A stretch of DNA of 64,000 nucleotides from Tuwongella immobilis (GTDB taxonomy: Bacteria > Planctomycetota > Planctomycetia > Gemmatales > Gemmataceae), in the NCBI RefSeq assembly GCF_901538355.1, contig NZ_LR593887.1:1278920-1342919 (forward strand), written 5' to 3'. The position numbers and the translations under genes are program-made. Of this stretch, positions 11,847 through 20,674 are shown in pieces. Each line of letters begins with the position of its first letter. Positions within the stretch are counted from its first letter, which is position 1. Under the pieces are notes generated by a model. It was not told the origin of the DNA and made no database searches. It saw nothing but the letters and a program-made list of their open reading frames with translations.

Positions 11847-14800
11847 TTAAAATGCCTGTTGCACCCCGAACCAAAACTGGAGCGGGGTGTTGTCGTTAAC
11901 AGTCTTGCCAACGTCGATTCGGAGTGTGGCACGTTCAATGAAACTGAATAACGCGGAGTCGATGCGTAAACCCACTCCAACAGCATGCGCGACATTGTTT
12001 CCAACGGTTTTGCCATTGGTATAAATTGCCCCGACATCATAAAACGCGACGAGCTGTAAATTCCGAGCACCAGCCGTGTGATCGAGCACATCCCATTCGA
12101 TATTCTCGGCGAGCGGCAGCCGAAGTTCGGCACTCGCTACCCAGAAGGCATTCCCCTGCCGCTCCGCAAGATCATACCCACGAAAAGTTTGCGCTCCACC
12201 CAACGCGTAGAATTGGCCCTTATCCGGAAACGCAGCCGCCCCGCCAATGCGTCCTGCAACGATGACATCGGAAAGATATCCCAGATCTTCGGGGAGACGT
12301 TGTGAGATTGCAAATTGCCCTTGGAGTTGTTGCATTCCCTCATCCGACTGAAAATCGGCAACGCCACCCGCATAGGAGATGTCGAACTGAAATCCCATTT
12401 CAGGATTCCAATACGGGGTTAAGTAATTTAATCGGTAATGAATCCCTGCCGTCGTCCAACGATCGGGGCGTTGAGCATCCGCGCTCGAAGTCCGGGCATA
12501 CGGTAATGCGTTATCCTGATACGCCGCGAACGTTTCAATATATTGAATGGGAGGGAGATACATGCTCGAGCTATAATTCAGCACATATCGAGCAAAGGCC
12601 ATGGCACGATTCACATCGCTTGGCCCTTCCGTACCGATCGGTGAACCAATCCGCCGTTCGGCATGAAAGCCCAATTGCATTTTCGGATGCGGCCAATGGT
12701 CTAACTGACCATCAATCCCGACAACGAAATCATTATAATCACTTCGGAACGCAGAATAAATTCCACCATAGAATTGCTGAATCCGCACGGTTCCCATGCG
12801 ATAACCAAACAGCATGGGCCGCGTATACCAGGGGTCCTGATTCATCGCCGTCCCACCGGAAAACCAGAATCCATGGAGAAGGTTCCAGTGATCATAGTCA
12901 TTCGTGAGATCGGCTTCTTCTAACATCGTATACAATGGTGCAAATCGAACCCGAATCCGATGGTGCCAGTCGTTATTATCCGGTTCTTGATCGATTAACA
13001 CTCGGTCTGGATCAACGCTAACCTGTGTTGGTTTACTCGGAAGCGTCATTTCAATCCGATAATTTTCTGAATCCTCTTGAGTAATCACAGTTGGTGGATC
13101 ATCGAGTTTCATCACTCCATGCCCCGGAATGATCGGAATCCGAATCGGAAAATGATCCGAATCATCCAAGCGAACCCCCACTGAGGTTGGTTCCGAATGT
13201 TCAGCACGTTGCCGAACCTGAATAACCACTGTGGTTTGCGCGCCGCCAGTCTTGGCATCGGGGTACTTGTGCGGATCGACTTTGACCGAAGTAATGGCCC
13301 AATCGGTGAGACCTGCCCCATAGACCCAGCGATCGAAAAATTGCTGCCAAGATTGCCCGGTATAGGCTTCCAGTTCTCGTTGAAAATCATGAACCGTCGT
13401 GATTTGGAAGGCATATCGATGGTAGAATTGACGGATGAATTCCATGAAGGCAACTTCGCCCATGCGATCTTCAACCATTCCAAGAATTTTACTACCTCGA
13501 TCATACGCGGCACTAAACAGATTGATTAGATGCCCATATTTCGGAAGATCCTGCACCGCAGGCATCGACTCATGACGCCGAACCGTTCCATAATAGGAGG
13601 AATATCGATAGTTTTCCCGACAAATGTTGGGAAGCCATTTTAATTCATCGGGCCAATTCAAAAGAGTGTTATTCTTCCCGAGCTTCCGGTCCAGAAATCG
13701 GTGGGTGAAATAGGTGGCAAACGCCTCATCCATGAATGTTTCAGAATATCCATTGGTGCCAACGATATTGTACCACCATTGATGGCATGTTTCGTGAGAG
13801 ACCAAATATTCGACATAATTCACGGCTAAGTGCGGCATGCCGAAAACCCGCTCATCAATCATGATCAGACCAGAACATTCGTTACCATTCCAGCCAAAGT
13901 AGGATTCTGCAATCGAAAATTGTGAGTAAGGGTAGGCACCGAACCACTGTGAGAATCCGGCAATCGCTTCCGATGCGATCCGGGTCATCTCTTTTCCAAA
14001 GAATTCATGCTTCGGGTAGGCATAACAGCGAACGGTGACACTCCGTTGGTCTGGGAGTTGAACCTGACGCTCATGAATCTGATAGTTCTCACAGAGATGG
14101 AGAGAAAAATCACGAAGAACTGTTGGCGTGGTACTACACTCCACCCAGCCATCTCCCAGGTCTCGACAGGGGAGACAAGCGGCGCAACACGCTAATTTCT
14201 GCTTTGCGGGGTAAATGATTTTCGCCTGATAAACCCCCGCTTCCTGAAAAAATGGTTGATGCCAGGGGACAAACGGTTTGGGATGCCATCCCGAATTATC
14301 ATAGTAGGCTAACACGGGAAGCCATGCGCTTAACATGGTGATGGTATCGGCTGAAATTGATCCATCACGATTCGTTGGCCATTGCCCCCACCGACCCTGT
14401 TTCGGTGGAAGGGTCAAGGTATATTCGAGGTCAACAACGGCCGCTTGATGTTGTTGAATCGGATTTGGGAGTTGGATGTTGAGACTCACATTGGTGTCTC
14501 GTCCCCATTCGTGAGGGAGGTCAACCACGGTATTGCCTTGCTGCATCCGAACTCGGTGAATCGACGCACGATTCCCTGGGCGATCGATGGCCAAGCGAGG
14601 GGATAATCGCATGATTTCGATTGTTTTTGCGATTAACCCAAAGTCTTCATCCGGGATGTGATAATGCGGATAGACACTGAGCACCAATTCGTTGGTTGGT
14701 CGTTGATGTCGGTTGGTCCAAGTGATCCGTTGGCGAACGGAAACTTGGTGATTTTCAACATCGATATGAATTCCTAAGTCATATTTTGGTAATGACTGAG

Positions 14801-14888
14801 GTGGAGAGTAGGTCGATGCAGCGTTCGTGGATGGGGCCGCCATGAGAAGCACCCAACCCACGAAGAACGAAACCAATCGCCCGCGCAT
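11847..14888 (-). CDS. M1-family metallopeptidase fused to a C-terminal outer-membrane beta-barrel
   Basis: 1013-residue exported protein. A signal peptide (MRGRLVSFFVGWVLLMAAPSTNA) leads into an M1 aminopeptidase-like domain with zinc motif HETCH at 365-369 and the downstream glutamate in MDEAFATYF. The GxMEN exopeptidase motif is replaced by GNECSG, so classical aminopeptidase activity is doubtful. The last 350 or so residues look like an Omp85/surface-antigen-type beta-barrel: alternating aromatic strands, GGAQTFRGYD, YDVGAIYTNGK, ending in terminal Phe (FGVQQAF). The start is the ATG at 14888, behind GAGGT; a GTG four codons upstream is possible. A single chain carrying a peptidase and a barrel suggests a surface- or periplasm-anchored peptidase. 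It is flanked by the less GC-rich genes of this stretch. Confidence 0.85.
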   Translation of the reverse strand: MRGRLVSFFVGWVLLMAAPSTNAASTYSPPQSLPKYDLGIHIDVENHQVSVRQRITWTNRHQRPTNELVLSVYPHYHIPDEDFGLIAKTIEIMRLSPRLAIDRPGNRASIHRVRMQQGNTVVDLPHEWGRDTNVSLNIQLPNPIQQHQAAVVDLEYTLTLPPKQGRWGQWPTNRDGSISADTITMLSAWLPVLAYYDNSGWHPKPFVPWHQPFFQEAGVYQAKIIYPAKQKLACCAACLPCRDLGDGWVECSTTPTVLRDFSLHLCENYQIHERQVQLPDQRSVTVRCYAYPKHEFFGKEMTRIASEAIAGFSQWFGAYPYSQFSIAESYFGWNGNECSGLIMIDERVFGMPHLAVNYVEYLVSHETCHQWWYNIVGTNGYSETFMDEAFATYFTHRFLDRKLGKNNTLLNWPDELKWLPNICRENYRYSSYYGTVRRHESMPAVQDLPKYGHLINLFSAAYDRGSKILGMVEDRMGEVAFMEFIRQFYHRYAFQITTVHDFQRELEAYTGQSWQQFFDRWVYGAGLTDWAITSVKVDPHKYPDAKTGGAQTTVVIQVRQRAEHSEPTSVGVRLDDSDHFPIRIPIIPGHGVMKLDDPPTVITQEDSENYRIEMTLPSKPTQVSVDPDRVLIDQEPDNNDWHHRIRVRFAPLYTMLEEADLTNDYDHWNLLHGFWFSGGTAMNQDPWYTRPMLFGYRMGTVRIQQFYGGIYSAFRSDYNDFVVGIDGQLDHWPHPKMQLGFHAERRIGSPIGTEGPSDVNRAMAFARYVLNYSSSMYLPPIQYIETFAAYQDNALPYARTSSADAQRPDRWTTAGIHYRLNYLTPYWNPEMGFQFDISYAGGVADFQSDEGMQQLQGQFAISQRLPEDLGYLSDVIVAGRIGGAAAFPDKGQFYALGGAQTFRGYDLAERQGNAFWVASAELRLPLAENIEWDVLDHTAGARNLQLVAFYDVGAIYTNGKTVGNNVAHAVGVGLRIDSALFSFIERATLRIDVGKTVNDNTPLQFWFGVQQAF

Positions 14889-14998
14889 AATCGACCTCAC
14901 CTACACAAGTGCTCACTTTAGACCGTTGTCCGCAAGTCTCATATCGTGGCGGAGCATCCATGTCTAGTCGAATGTCGTGATGCGATGTTCGATTGTCC

Positions 14999-16207
14999 CT
15001 AAATCTTGATGTACCAGCGCTTTCGGTTCATGATCCAAAGTAATCCCCAGTAGATTGCGAGTGCAAAAACTCCCGCAATGACTGTGAGCCAAGCGGCAGT
15101 TAGATCGACTGGGAGAATCGATTGGATCAACCATCGGTTCCATTGTAATAGGTAGCGATCTGCGATGTGAACCAGGCAATAAATGAAAATCGAGTTTCTC
15201 CCAATGACAATGAAAAAGGTGGGAATTCCAAACGACTGAGATCGTTGGGTAAGCCACTCAAATCCCGCGAGCATTAAGAAGCACCATCCACCGGAAAATA
15301 ACACCCAAGAAGGAGTCCAAATTTTCTTCACCGATGGGCAGATACCACACCCGTGAATTCCATATCCGGCAATGAGGAGCAAAACTCCAATGGTGATGAA
15401 CTGCCGAAGAGTTGAACTTTGTGTTGGTTCATGGGATGGAGATGATGCAGAACGTAATCGATTTCCAGCGAATAACCCCAGGATCATGGTGCCAAGTGTT
15501 GGGATAAAACTCAGTGTGGAGTAGCCACCACGATTAAATTCAAAACGTGATTCACGAGGGAACCAATTGAGAAAATGGGTATCGACCCACCATGCGAAAT
15601 TAGAATTCATATTCCAATGCGATTGGAACCCATCCCAAGTGTAGAGCCCATTTCGGTTCACACCGACCGATTCATACGGGAACTCTGGGCCGGGTGTAGG
15701 AAAGAGAACAAATGCGAACCAATATCCCACGAGAATCGTGACCAACGAAATAATTTGAACGCGCAGCGTGGTTAACGCAATCAAAAATAGAAAGGGATAT
15801 CCTAAACCAATTTGTGTTAGCGTGTCTTCAAATGTCCAGTTAATCTGTGATTTTCCAAGTGAACGGAGGCCGATTCCGAGAAAGATCAAAATGAGCGAGC
15901 GAAGCAGTGCGTGCACGAACAAGGTTTGAATCGATTGGCCTTTTGTGAGCCGACTGGCGAGAGAGAATGGTAGCGCGACACCGACCAAAAATGAAAAGGA
16001 CGGCTGGATGAGATCGTGAAGTGAGCAGCCCGTCCATGCCACATGACTGGTATGATGCTGGATCCATTTCATCACGGTTGAGGTTGGGTATAATTCCGTT
16101 AATCCGGATAAATGCAATATCTCAGCCATCATCAAAAACATCACGAAGCCGCGGTATGCATCGATGGATAAAATGCGTTTCGGGGGCGTTGGTTGAGGAG
16201 GTGTCAT
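14999..16207 (-). CDS. Acyltransferase-like multi-pass membrane protein (DUF5009 / HGSNAT-like)
   Basis: 402-residue inner-membrane protein with about ten hydrophobic segments. The N-terminal RILSIDAYRGFVMFLMMAEI is the hallmark of the DUF5009/heparan-alpha-glucosaminide N-acetyltransferase-like family, whose members are proposed to transfer acetyl groups across the membrane to sugars. A histidine follows in TSHVAWTGCSLHDLIQP, at the position expected for catalysis. The C-terminal NSIFIYCLVHIADRY also fits. The start ATG at 16207 follows AAAGG; a TTG 13 codons upstream is less likely. It lies 110 bases downstream of the M1-barrel gene on the same strand but is transcribed first. A role in envelope glycan acetylation is inference. 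Confidence 0.85.
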   Translation of the reverse strand: MTPPQPTPPKRILSIDAYRGFVMFLMMAEILHLSGLTELYPTSTVMKWIQHHTSHVAWTGCSLHDLIQPSFSFLVGVALPFSLASRLTKGQSIQTLFVHALLRSLILIFLGIGLRSLGKSQINWTFEDTLTQIGLGYPFLFLIALTTLRVQIISLVTILVGYWFAFVLFPTPGPEFPYESVGVNRNGLYTWDGFQSHWNMNSNFAWWVDTHFLNWFPRESRFEFNRGGYSTLSFIPTLGTMILGLFAGNRLRSASSPSHEPTQSSTLRQFITIGVLLLIAGYGIHGCGICPSVKKIWTPSWVLFSGGWCFLMLAGFEWLTQRSQSFGIPTFFIVIGRNSIFIYCLVHIADRYLLQWNRWLIQSILPVDLTAAWLTVIAGVFALAIYWGLLWIMNRKRWYIKI

Positions 16208-16406
16208 GGTGCCTTTCGTGGTTGATTTTGGTTTGCGGTGAACCAACTCTCGGATTGGAGGGTATCGTACCCTTCCGATTTGCGGAATTGCAAAACTGGT
16301 TCTCGCTTTGCGGGAAAATCTCGGGTAAAACAGTGCTCACTTGCTGGCCGAAGTGATGGGATTGGTCGGACGACACAGTGGCGGTAACCTGATGAGGATT
16401 CACGAG

Positions 16407-17693
16407 ATGCAACGAATTGGAATGGTTGTGACTTTGGCGAGTTTGATCGTCGTCGGAGTCGGGACACCATCGGTGTTTGCCGAGAATTGGCCGCAATGGC
16501 GCGGTGCGGCAAACGATGGGATCAGCGATGAGAAAGGGCTGCCGACGGAGTGGAGCGAGACGAAAAACATTGCCTGGAAGCTGAAAATGCCAGGGATGGG
16601 TGCCTCGACCCCGGCAATCTGGGGAGATTCGCTGTTTGTGACATCGATCGCACCGGATCTTACATTATCGCTGATTTGTGTTGGAACCGATGGCAAAGAA
16701 CGTTGGACTCGGGAGTTGGGAAAAGGAAGCGGGAAGGTTGCTCGAAGTGATGAAGGGAACGAGGCATCTCCGTCCCCAAGCACTGATGGGAAAGCAGTTT
16801 ACGTTTTTGTTGGTTCCGGTGATCTTGCTGCATTTGATTTTGAAGGCAAGAAACTCTGGGCCGTGAATTTGCAGAAGATGTATGGAAAATTTGATATTCA
16901 ATTCGGGATGCATAGCACTCCGGTATTGTATGAAAATCATTTATATCTCCAGTTGATTCACTCGAACGGTGCTTGGGTGATTGCGTTGGATAAGTCGTCT
17001 GGGAAAGAAGTTTGGAAGGTGAAACGGGAAAGTGATGGGCGAGCGGAGTGTGAGCATTCCTACGCTTCGCCTGTATTGTGGAAACGTGGAGATTCGGCAT
17101 ATCTCATTACCCATGGAAATGACTATGCGATTGCCCACGATCTGAAAGATGGTCATGAAATCTGGCGAGTGGGAGATTTGAATTTAAAGTCGAAATACAA
17201 TCCCACACTTCGATTTGTGGCGTCTCCGTTGGCCACATCGGATTTAATTATTGTTCCATCGGCGAAAAATGGGCCTGTTGTTGCGGTGAAACCGAACGCC
17301 AAAGGGCTTGTGATGCGAGGCAGTGAGCATCAACAATGGCGGCTGGATAGTGGTACGCCGGATGTCCCTTCGCCCGTGATCTCCAAGGGGCTGGTATATT
17401 TAGCTCGTGAGAATGGTGGGTTGATTTGTTTGGATGCCGCCAGTGGAGAGCAATATTACGCGGAGCGGACTCACAACGCCCGCCATCGTGCCAATCCGTT
17501 AGTCGCGGATGGAAAAATCTATTTGGTCGCGCGGGATGGATTAACCACGGTTGTGAAAGAAGGCCGCAGTTTCGAAGTGTTAAGCAAAAATCAACTGAAA
17601 GATCAAATTGCGGCGTCGCCGGCGGTTCACAATGGGCGAATTTACCTGCGTGGCTATGACTATCTGTATGCCATCAGTGAAGGTGGAAAATAA
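16407..17693 (+). CDS. Exported PQQ-like beta-propeller protein
   Basis: 428-residue secreted or periplasmic protein with an eight-bladed PQQ/BamB-like propeller. A signal peptide ([25 protein letters not shown]) is followed by [20 protein letters not shown], a very common opening in planctomycete propeller proteins. Repeated blades have W/Y-x-x-x-L or G-x-x-x-W endings ([36 protein letters not shown]). The ATG at 16407 is chosen because GAGG lies nine bases upstream and the signal peptide then starts properly. It is followed after 32 bases by a DUF1080 gene, a pairing often seen in planctomycete secreted carbohydrate loci. Catalytic PQQ binding is not demonstrated. Confidence 0.88.
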   Translation: MQRIGMVVTLASLIVVGVGTPSVFAENWPQWRGAANDGISDEKGLPTEWSETKNIAWKLKMPGMGASTPAIWGDSLFVTSIAPDLTLSLICVGTDGKERWTRELGKGSGKVARSDEGNEASPSPSTDGKAVYVFVGSGDLAAFDFEGKKLWAVNLQKMYGKFDIQFGMHSTPVLYENHLYLQLIHSNGAWVIALDKSSGKEVWKVKRESDGRAECEHSYASPVLWKRGDSAYLITHGNDYAIAHDLKDGHEIWRVGDLNLKSKYNPTLRFVASPLATSDLIIVPSAKNGPVVAVKPNAKGLVMRGSEHQQWRLDSGTPDVPSPVISKGLVYLARENGGLICLDAASGEQYYAERTHNARHRANPLVADGKIYLVARDGLTTVVKEGRSFEVLSKNQLKDQIAASPAVHNGRIYLRGYDYLYAISEGGK

Positions 17694-17725
17694 TCCGAGA
17701 ATCTCAGGCTTTTGGAAGGGATGAA

Positions 17726-18508
17726 ATGAAACTCTCACTTCGATCGGTGTTTGTGTCGTTGACGATTGGCGGCCTGTTATGGGGAAGTTACTCCCTCGGT
17801 ATGGCGACGATGCAGGTGCGTGAGTACAAGTCCGGAATTGTGTGGCCGGAGCCTGTGGTCGTGACGCCGGGGGAGGGGACGGCCCCGCCGAGTGATGCGA
17901 TTGTGTTATTCGATGGAAAAGATCTCTCGAAATTCAATGGTGGTCCATTGTGGGAGATTAAAGACGGGTACGCGATTGCGAAAAAAACGGCATTGGTGAC
18001 CAAAGATAAGTTTGGTTCTTGCCAGCTGCATGTGGAATTCGCCACACCTGAAAAGGTGGAAGGAAGCGGCCAAGGGCGTGGGAATAGTGGAATTTATCTG
18101 ATGAATCGATATGAGATTCAGATTCTCGATTCATATGAGAATACCACGTACTTTGATGGCCAATGTGGATCCGTCTATAAACAACAACCGCCGCTCGTGA
18201 ATGTTTGTCGGAAACCCGGTGAGTGGCAGTCATATGACATCATTTTCAATGCTCCGGAATTTGATTCCAAAGGCCAGGTGACGAAGCCGGCCGTTGTGAC
18301 CGTGTTGCAAAATGGTGTTGTGGTTCAGAATCATTTCGAGTTGAAGGGTGGGACATTTTATGATCGTCCTGCCGCGTATATTCCCCATGGTCCGAAAGAG
18401 CCGCTGCAAATTCAGTTCCATGGGAACCCGATCCGGTTCCGCAATATCTGGTTGCGCGAGTTGAAGCCAATGGTCGGAAAGCTGCCCGCGTCCAACGATT
18501 CCAAGTGA
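17726..18508 (+). CDS. Secreted DUF1080 protein (3-keto-disaccharide hydrolase-like)
   Basis: 260 residues with an N-terminal signal segment ([17 protein letters not shown]), then a LamG-like jelly roll: [56 protein letters not shown] and a C-terminal [14 protein letters not shown]. These blocks define DUF1080. Some members have been shown to hydrolyse 3-keto-glycosides, so carbohydrate processing outside the cytoplasm is likely. It is co-directional and close to the PQQ-like gene, probably one operon. A paralogue lies at 54609-55484. Confidence 0.9.
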   Translation: MKLSLRSVFVSLTIGGLLWGSYSLGMATMQVREYKSGIVWPEPVVVTPGEGTAPPSDAIVLFDGKDLSKFNGGPLWEIKDGYAIAKKTALVTKDKFGSCQLHVEFATPEKVEGSGQGRGNSGIYLMNRYEIQILDSYENTTYFDGQCGSVYKQQPPLVNVCRKPGEWQSYDIIFNAPEFDSKGQVTKPAVVTVLQNGVVVQNHFELKGGTFYDRPAAYIPHGPKEPLQIQFHGNPIRFRNIWLRELKPMVGKLPASNDSK

Positions 18509-18974
18509 CGAATCCTCGACGTTTCGCTTGGATCACTTGAATCGATTTTGCCATGATCGCAAGAGTAAGCGATTTTCTTGCGGTCATGGTTATCATGTTG
18601 CGGTGGAACTTTTGCTTAGAAGTTGTGCGGATGATGCACTAATCGTAAGCAAGAATCAAGGGGTTGATCGCTTTGTTGCGATGTTTCGATTTTCGATTAG
18701 TTTTGAGGTTTGCTCGCTTCTTGACATGATTCTCAGGATCATGGATAAGGATTTCGTCAGGCGGATCGTTCGGTGCTTGGTTGTTGAGCAGTGCTTGTCG
18801 AATTTTCAGGATCGCTGGTTGATGGGTCAAGTTATCTGGGAAAATTGGGAAAAAATGAGGATTGGCCTGAAAATTGCTCAGATTATCATGTGAAACTGTT
18901 CCGAATGGGTGACACTCGTGTCGCTTGCCAGTTGGGACATTGAAAATCTGAGTTTTTTCAGGAAGATCCTTCGC
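18509..18974. other. 466-base intergenic region upstream of the ammonium transporter
   Basis: No supported coding sequence; an in-frame stretch at 18528-18893 has no ribosome site and non-coding-like composition. It contains the 14-bp-stem hairpin at 18551-18589, a smaller CATGAT/ATCATG hairpin near 18725, and a GACAC/GTGTC palindrome at about 18910. Room for regulated promoters of the transporter exists, but I found no clear sigma-54 motif. Confidence 0.5.
18551..18589 (+). terminator. Hairpin after the DUF1080 gene (possible terminator)
   Basis: CCATGATCGCAAGA at 18551-18564 pairs with TCTTGCGGTCATGG at 18576-18589 (14 bp, one wobble, 11-base loop). The sequence after it (TTATCATGTT) is only moderately T-rich, so it could be a terminator of the PQQ/DUF1080 operon or a leader structure for amt. 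Confidence 0.5.
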
Positions 18975-20603
18975 ATGCGACCCGTTCTCTCTCGGTGGGC
19001 TGCTTGCCTGTCGCTCCTCATTCTTGGTCTGTTCGCTACTTCTGCGTTTGCGGAAGGGGCTTTTCCCGATCCGACGGGATCGCAAGCCGGGGTGGCCATT
19101 ACACCCGCTGCTGATGGGAAGGGCGATCCACCAGCGAATACTCTGACCAACGCCGACCTCTATCAACGGATTGCGCATAATGCCTTCTCGATTAACATTC
19201 TCTGGGTGTTAATTGCTGGCTTTATGGTGATGTTTATGCAAGCGGGATTCGCGCTTGTCGAGACGGGATTGTGCCGTGCGAAAAACGCATCGCATGTGAT
19301 TATGACCAATTTTATGATTTATCCCCTCGCATGCATTGCATTTTGGGCATATGGGTTCGCGCTGGGGTGGGGAAATTGGTATCACGGCCCGGTAGCCCCT
19401 GGTTGGTACTCGACGTTAGGACCGGGTACAGAATTGTTGAATCAGGGATTTGGTTTGGGGCCGGAGATTGATCCTGCGACGGGGCGTCCTTCGGGGAATC
19501 AAGTCTATCAATATGGAATTTTTGGGACAACTGGCTTTTTCCTGATGGGGATGGAAGATGTCAGTGTGTTATGTCTCTTCTTCTTCATGATGCTCTTTTT
19601 TGATACCACGGCAACAATCCCGACCGGCGCATTGGCCGAGCGATGGTCATGGGGCAATTTCTGTCTTTATGGCTTGTGGGTGGCGCTGCCCTATTGCTTG
19701 TTTGCGGGCTGGGTTTGGGGTGGTGGTTGGTTAGCGCAAAGTGGCATCAATTGGGGACTTGGGCACGGGGCGGTCGATTTTGCGGGGTCGGGGGTGGTTC
19801 ATGCCATGGGCGGCGCGATCAGTCTGGCTGGGGTGCTCGTGTTGGGCCCACGGACTGGGAAATATGTGCAAGGTCGCCCGCAAGCGATTCCGGGGCATAA
19901 CATTCCCATGGTGGTGTTAGGCACTTTTATTCTTGCCTTTGGCTGGTTCGGATTTAATGCTGGCTCGACATTGGCCGGGACCGATCTGCGAATTTCGGTT
20001 GCGGTTGTGAATACGATGCTCGCATCCATCGCGGGTGCAATTTCGGCAATGATGACATTATATGCCAAGGGAATGAAGCCCGATCCCTCGATGTTATGTA
20101 ACGGGATGTTGGCTGGCTTGGTTGCGGTGACCGCCTCGTGTGCGTTTATTAGTCCATGGGCGGGCTTTGTGATTGGCATGGTGGCCGGCTTCTTAGTAGT
20201 GGTGAGTGTCTTATTTATCGAAGATTCGGGAATCGATGATCCGGTCGGAGCGATTTCAGTCCATGGAATTAATGGGATTTGGGGGGTGATTGCTCTGGGA
20301 TTATTTGCGAATGGAAAATATGGAGCAGGTTGGAATGGTGTGACTCGCCCCGAATATGTGGAGCGATTTGGAAGTGATGGGGTTCGTGGCTTGCTGTATG
20401 GCGATGCAACGCAATTGATGGCCCAATTGTTAGAAGCGGGTGTTGCGTTGTTATTTGGATTTGCCATGGCATATGTCATGTTCCGATTGACGGATCGAAT
20501 CATTCCGATGCGAGTGCGTCCGGAATACGAGCAGTTCGGCCTCGATGTGCCGGAAATGGGTGCGATCGCCTATCCCGATCACACAGTTCAGGGACAGCGG
20601 TAA
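18975..20603 (+). CDS. amt: Ammonium transporter (Amt family)
   Basis: Inner-membrane ammonium channel of 542 residues with an N-terminal signal-like segment ending ATSAFAEG and eleven predicted membrane spans. Family blocks are clear: FMQAGFALVETGLCRAKN, FFDTTATIPTGALAER, VVHAMGGAISLAG (first pore histidine), AFGWFGFNAGSTL and ISVHGINGIWGVIALG (second pore histidine). It is longer than the usual 400-450 residues because of the N-terminus (about 65 residues before the first Amt helix) and a loop near 19400-19510. The start at 18975 follows GGAAG. No glnK/PII gene is adjacent, which is unusual. A hairpin at 20614 separates it from the kinase. Confidence 0.94.
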   Translation: MRPVLSRWAACLSLLILGLFATSAFAEGAFPDPTGSQAGVAITPAADGKGDPPANTLTNADLYQRIAHNAFSINILWVLIAGFMVMFMQAGFALVETGLCRAKNASHVIMTNFMIYPLACIAFWAYGFALGWGNWYHGPVAPGWYSTLGPGTELLNQGFGLGPEIDPATGRPSGNQVYQYGIFGTTGFFLMGMEDVSVLCLFFFMMLFFDTTATIPTGALAERWSWGNFCLYGLWVALPYCLFAGWVWGGGWLAQSGINWGLGHGAVDFAGSGVVHAMGGAISLAGVLVLGPRTGKYVQGRPQAIPGHNIPMVVLGTFILAFGWFGFNAGSTLAGTDLRISVAVVNTMLASIAGAISAMMTLYAKGMKPDPSMLCNGMLAGLVAVTASCAFISPWAGFVIGMVAGFLVVVSVLFIEDSGIDDPVGAISVHGINGIWGVIALGLFANGKYGAGWNGVTRPEYVERFGSDGVRGLLYGDATQLMAQLLEAGVALLFGFAMAYVMFRLTDRIIPMRVRPEYEQFGLDVPEMGAIAYPDHTVQGQR

Positions 20604-20613
20604 GGCTCTTTGA

Positions 20614-20639
20614 AGCCTGGTAGGCCGTCCCCTACCGGG
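20614..20639 (+). terminator. Hairpin after amt
   Basis: GCCTGGTAGG (20614-20623) pairs with CCTACCGGGC (20630-20639), 10 bp with one wobble and a 6-base loop. There is no U-run, so termination efficiency is uncertain. Confidence 0.5.
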
Positions 20640-20674
20640 CATCATCTCTGGGCTTAGAACGAGGAAGCGAGCTT

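Noticed and set aside
18528-18893. 121-codon frame between DUF1080 and amt
   Set aside because: No ribosome site, covers hairpins, no recognisable protein features.
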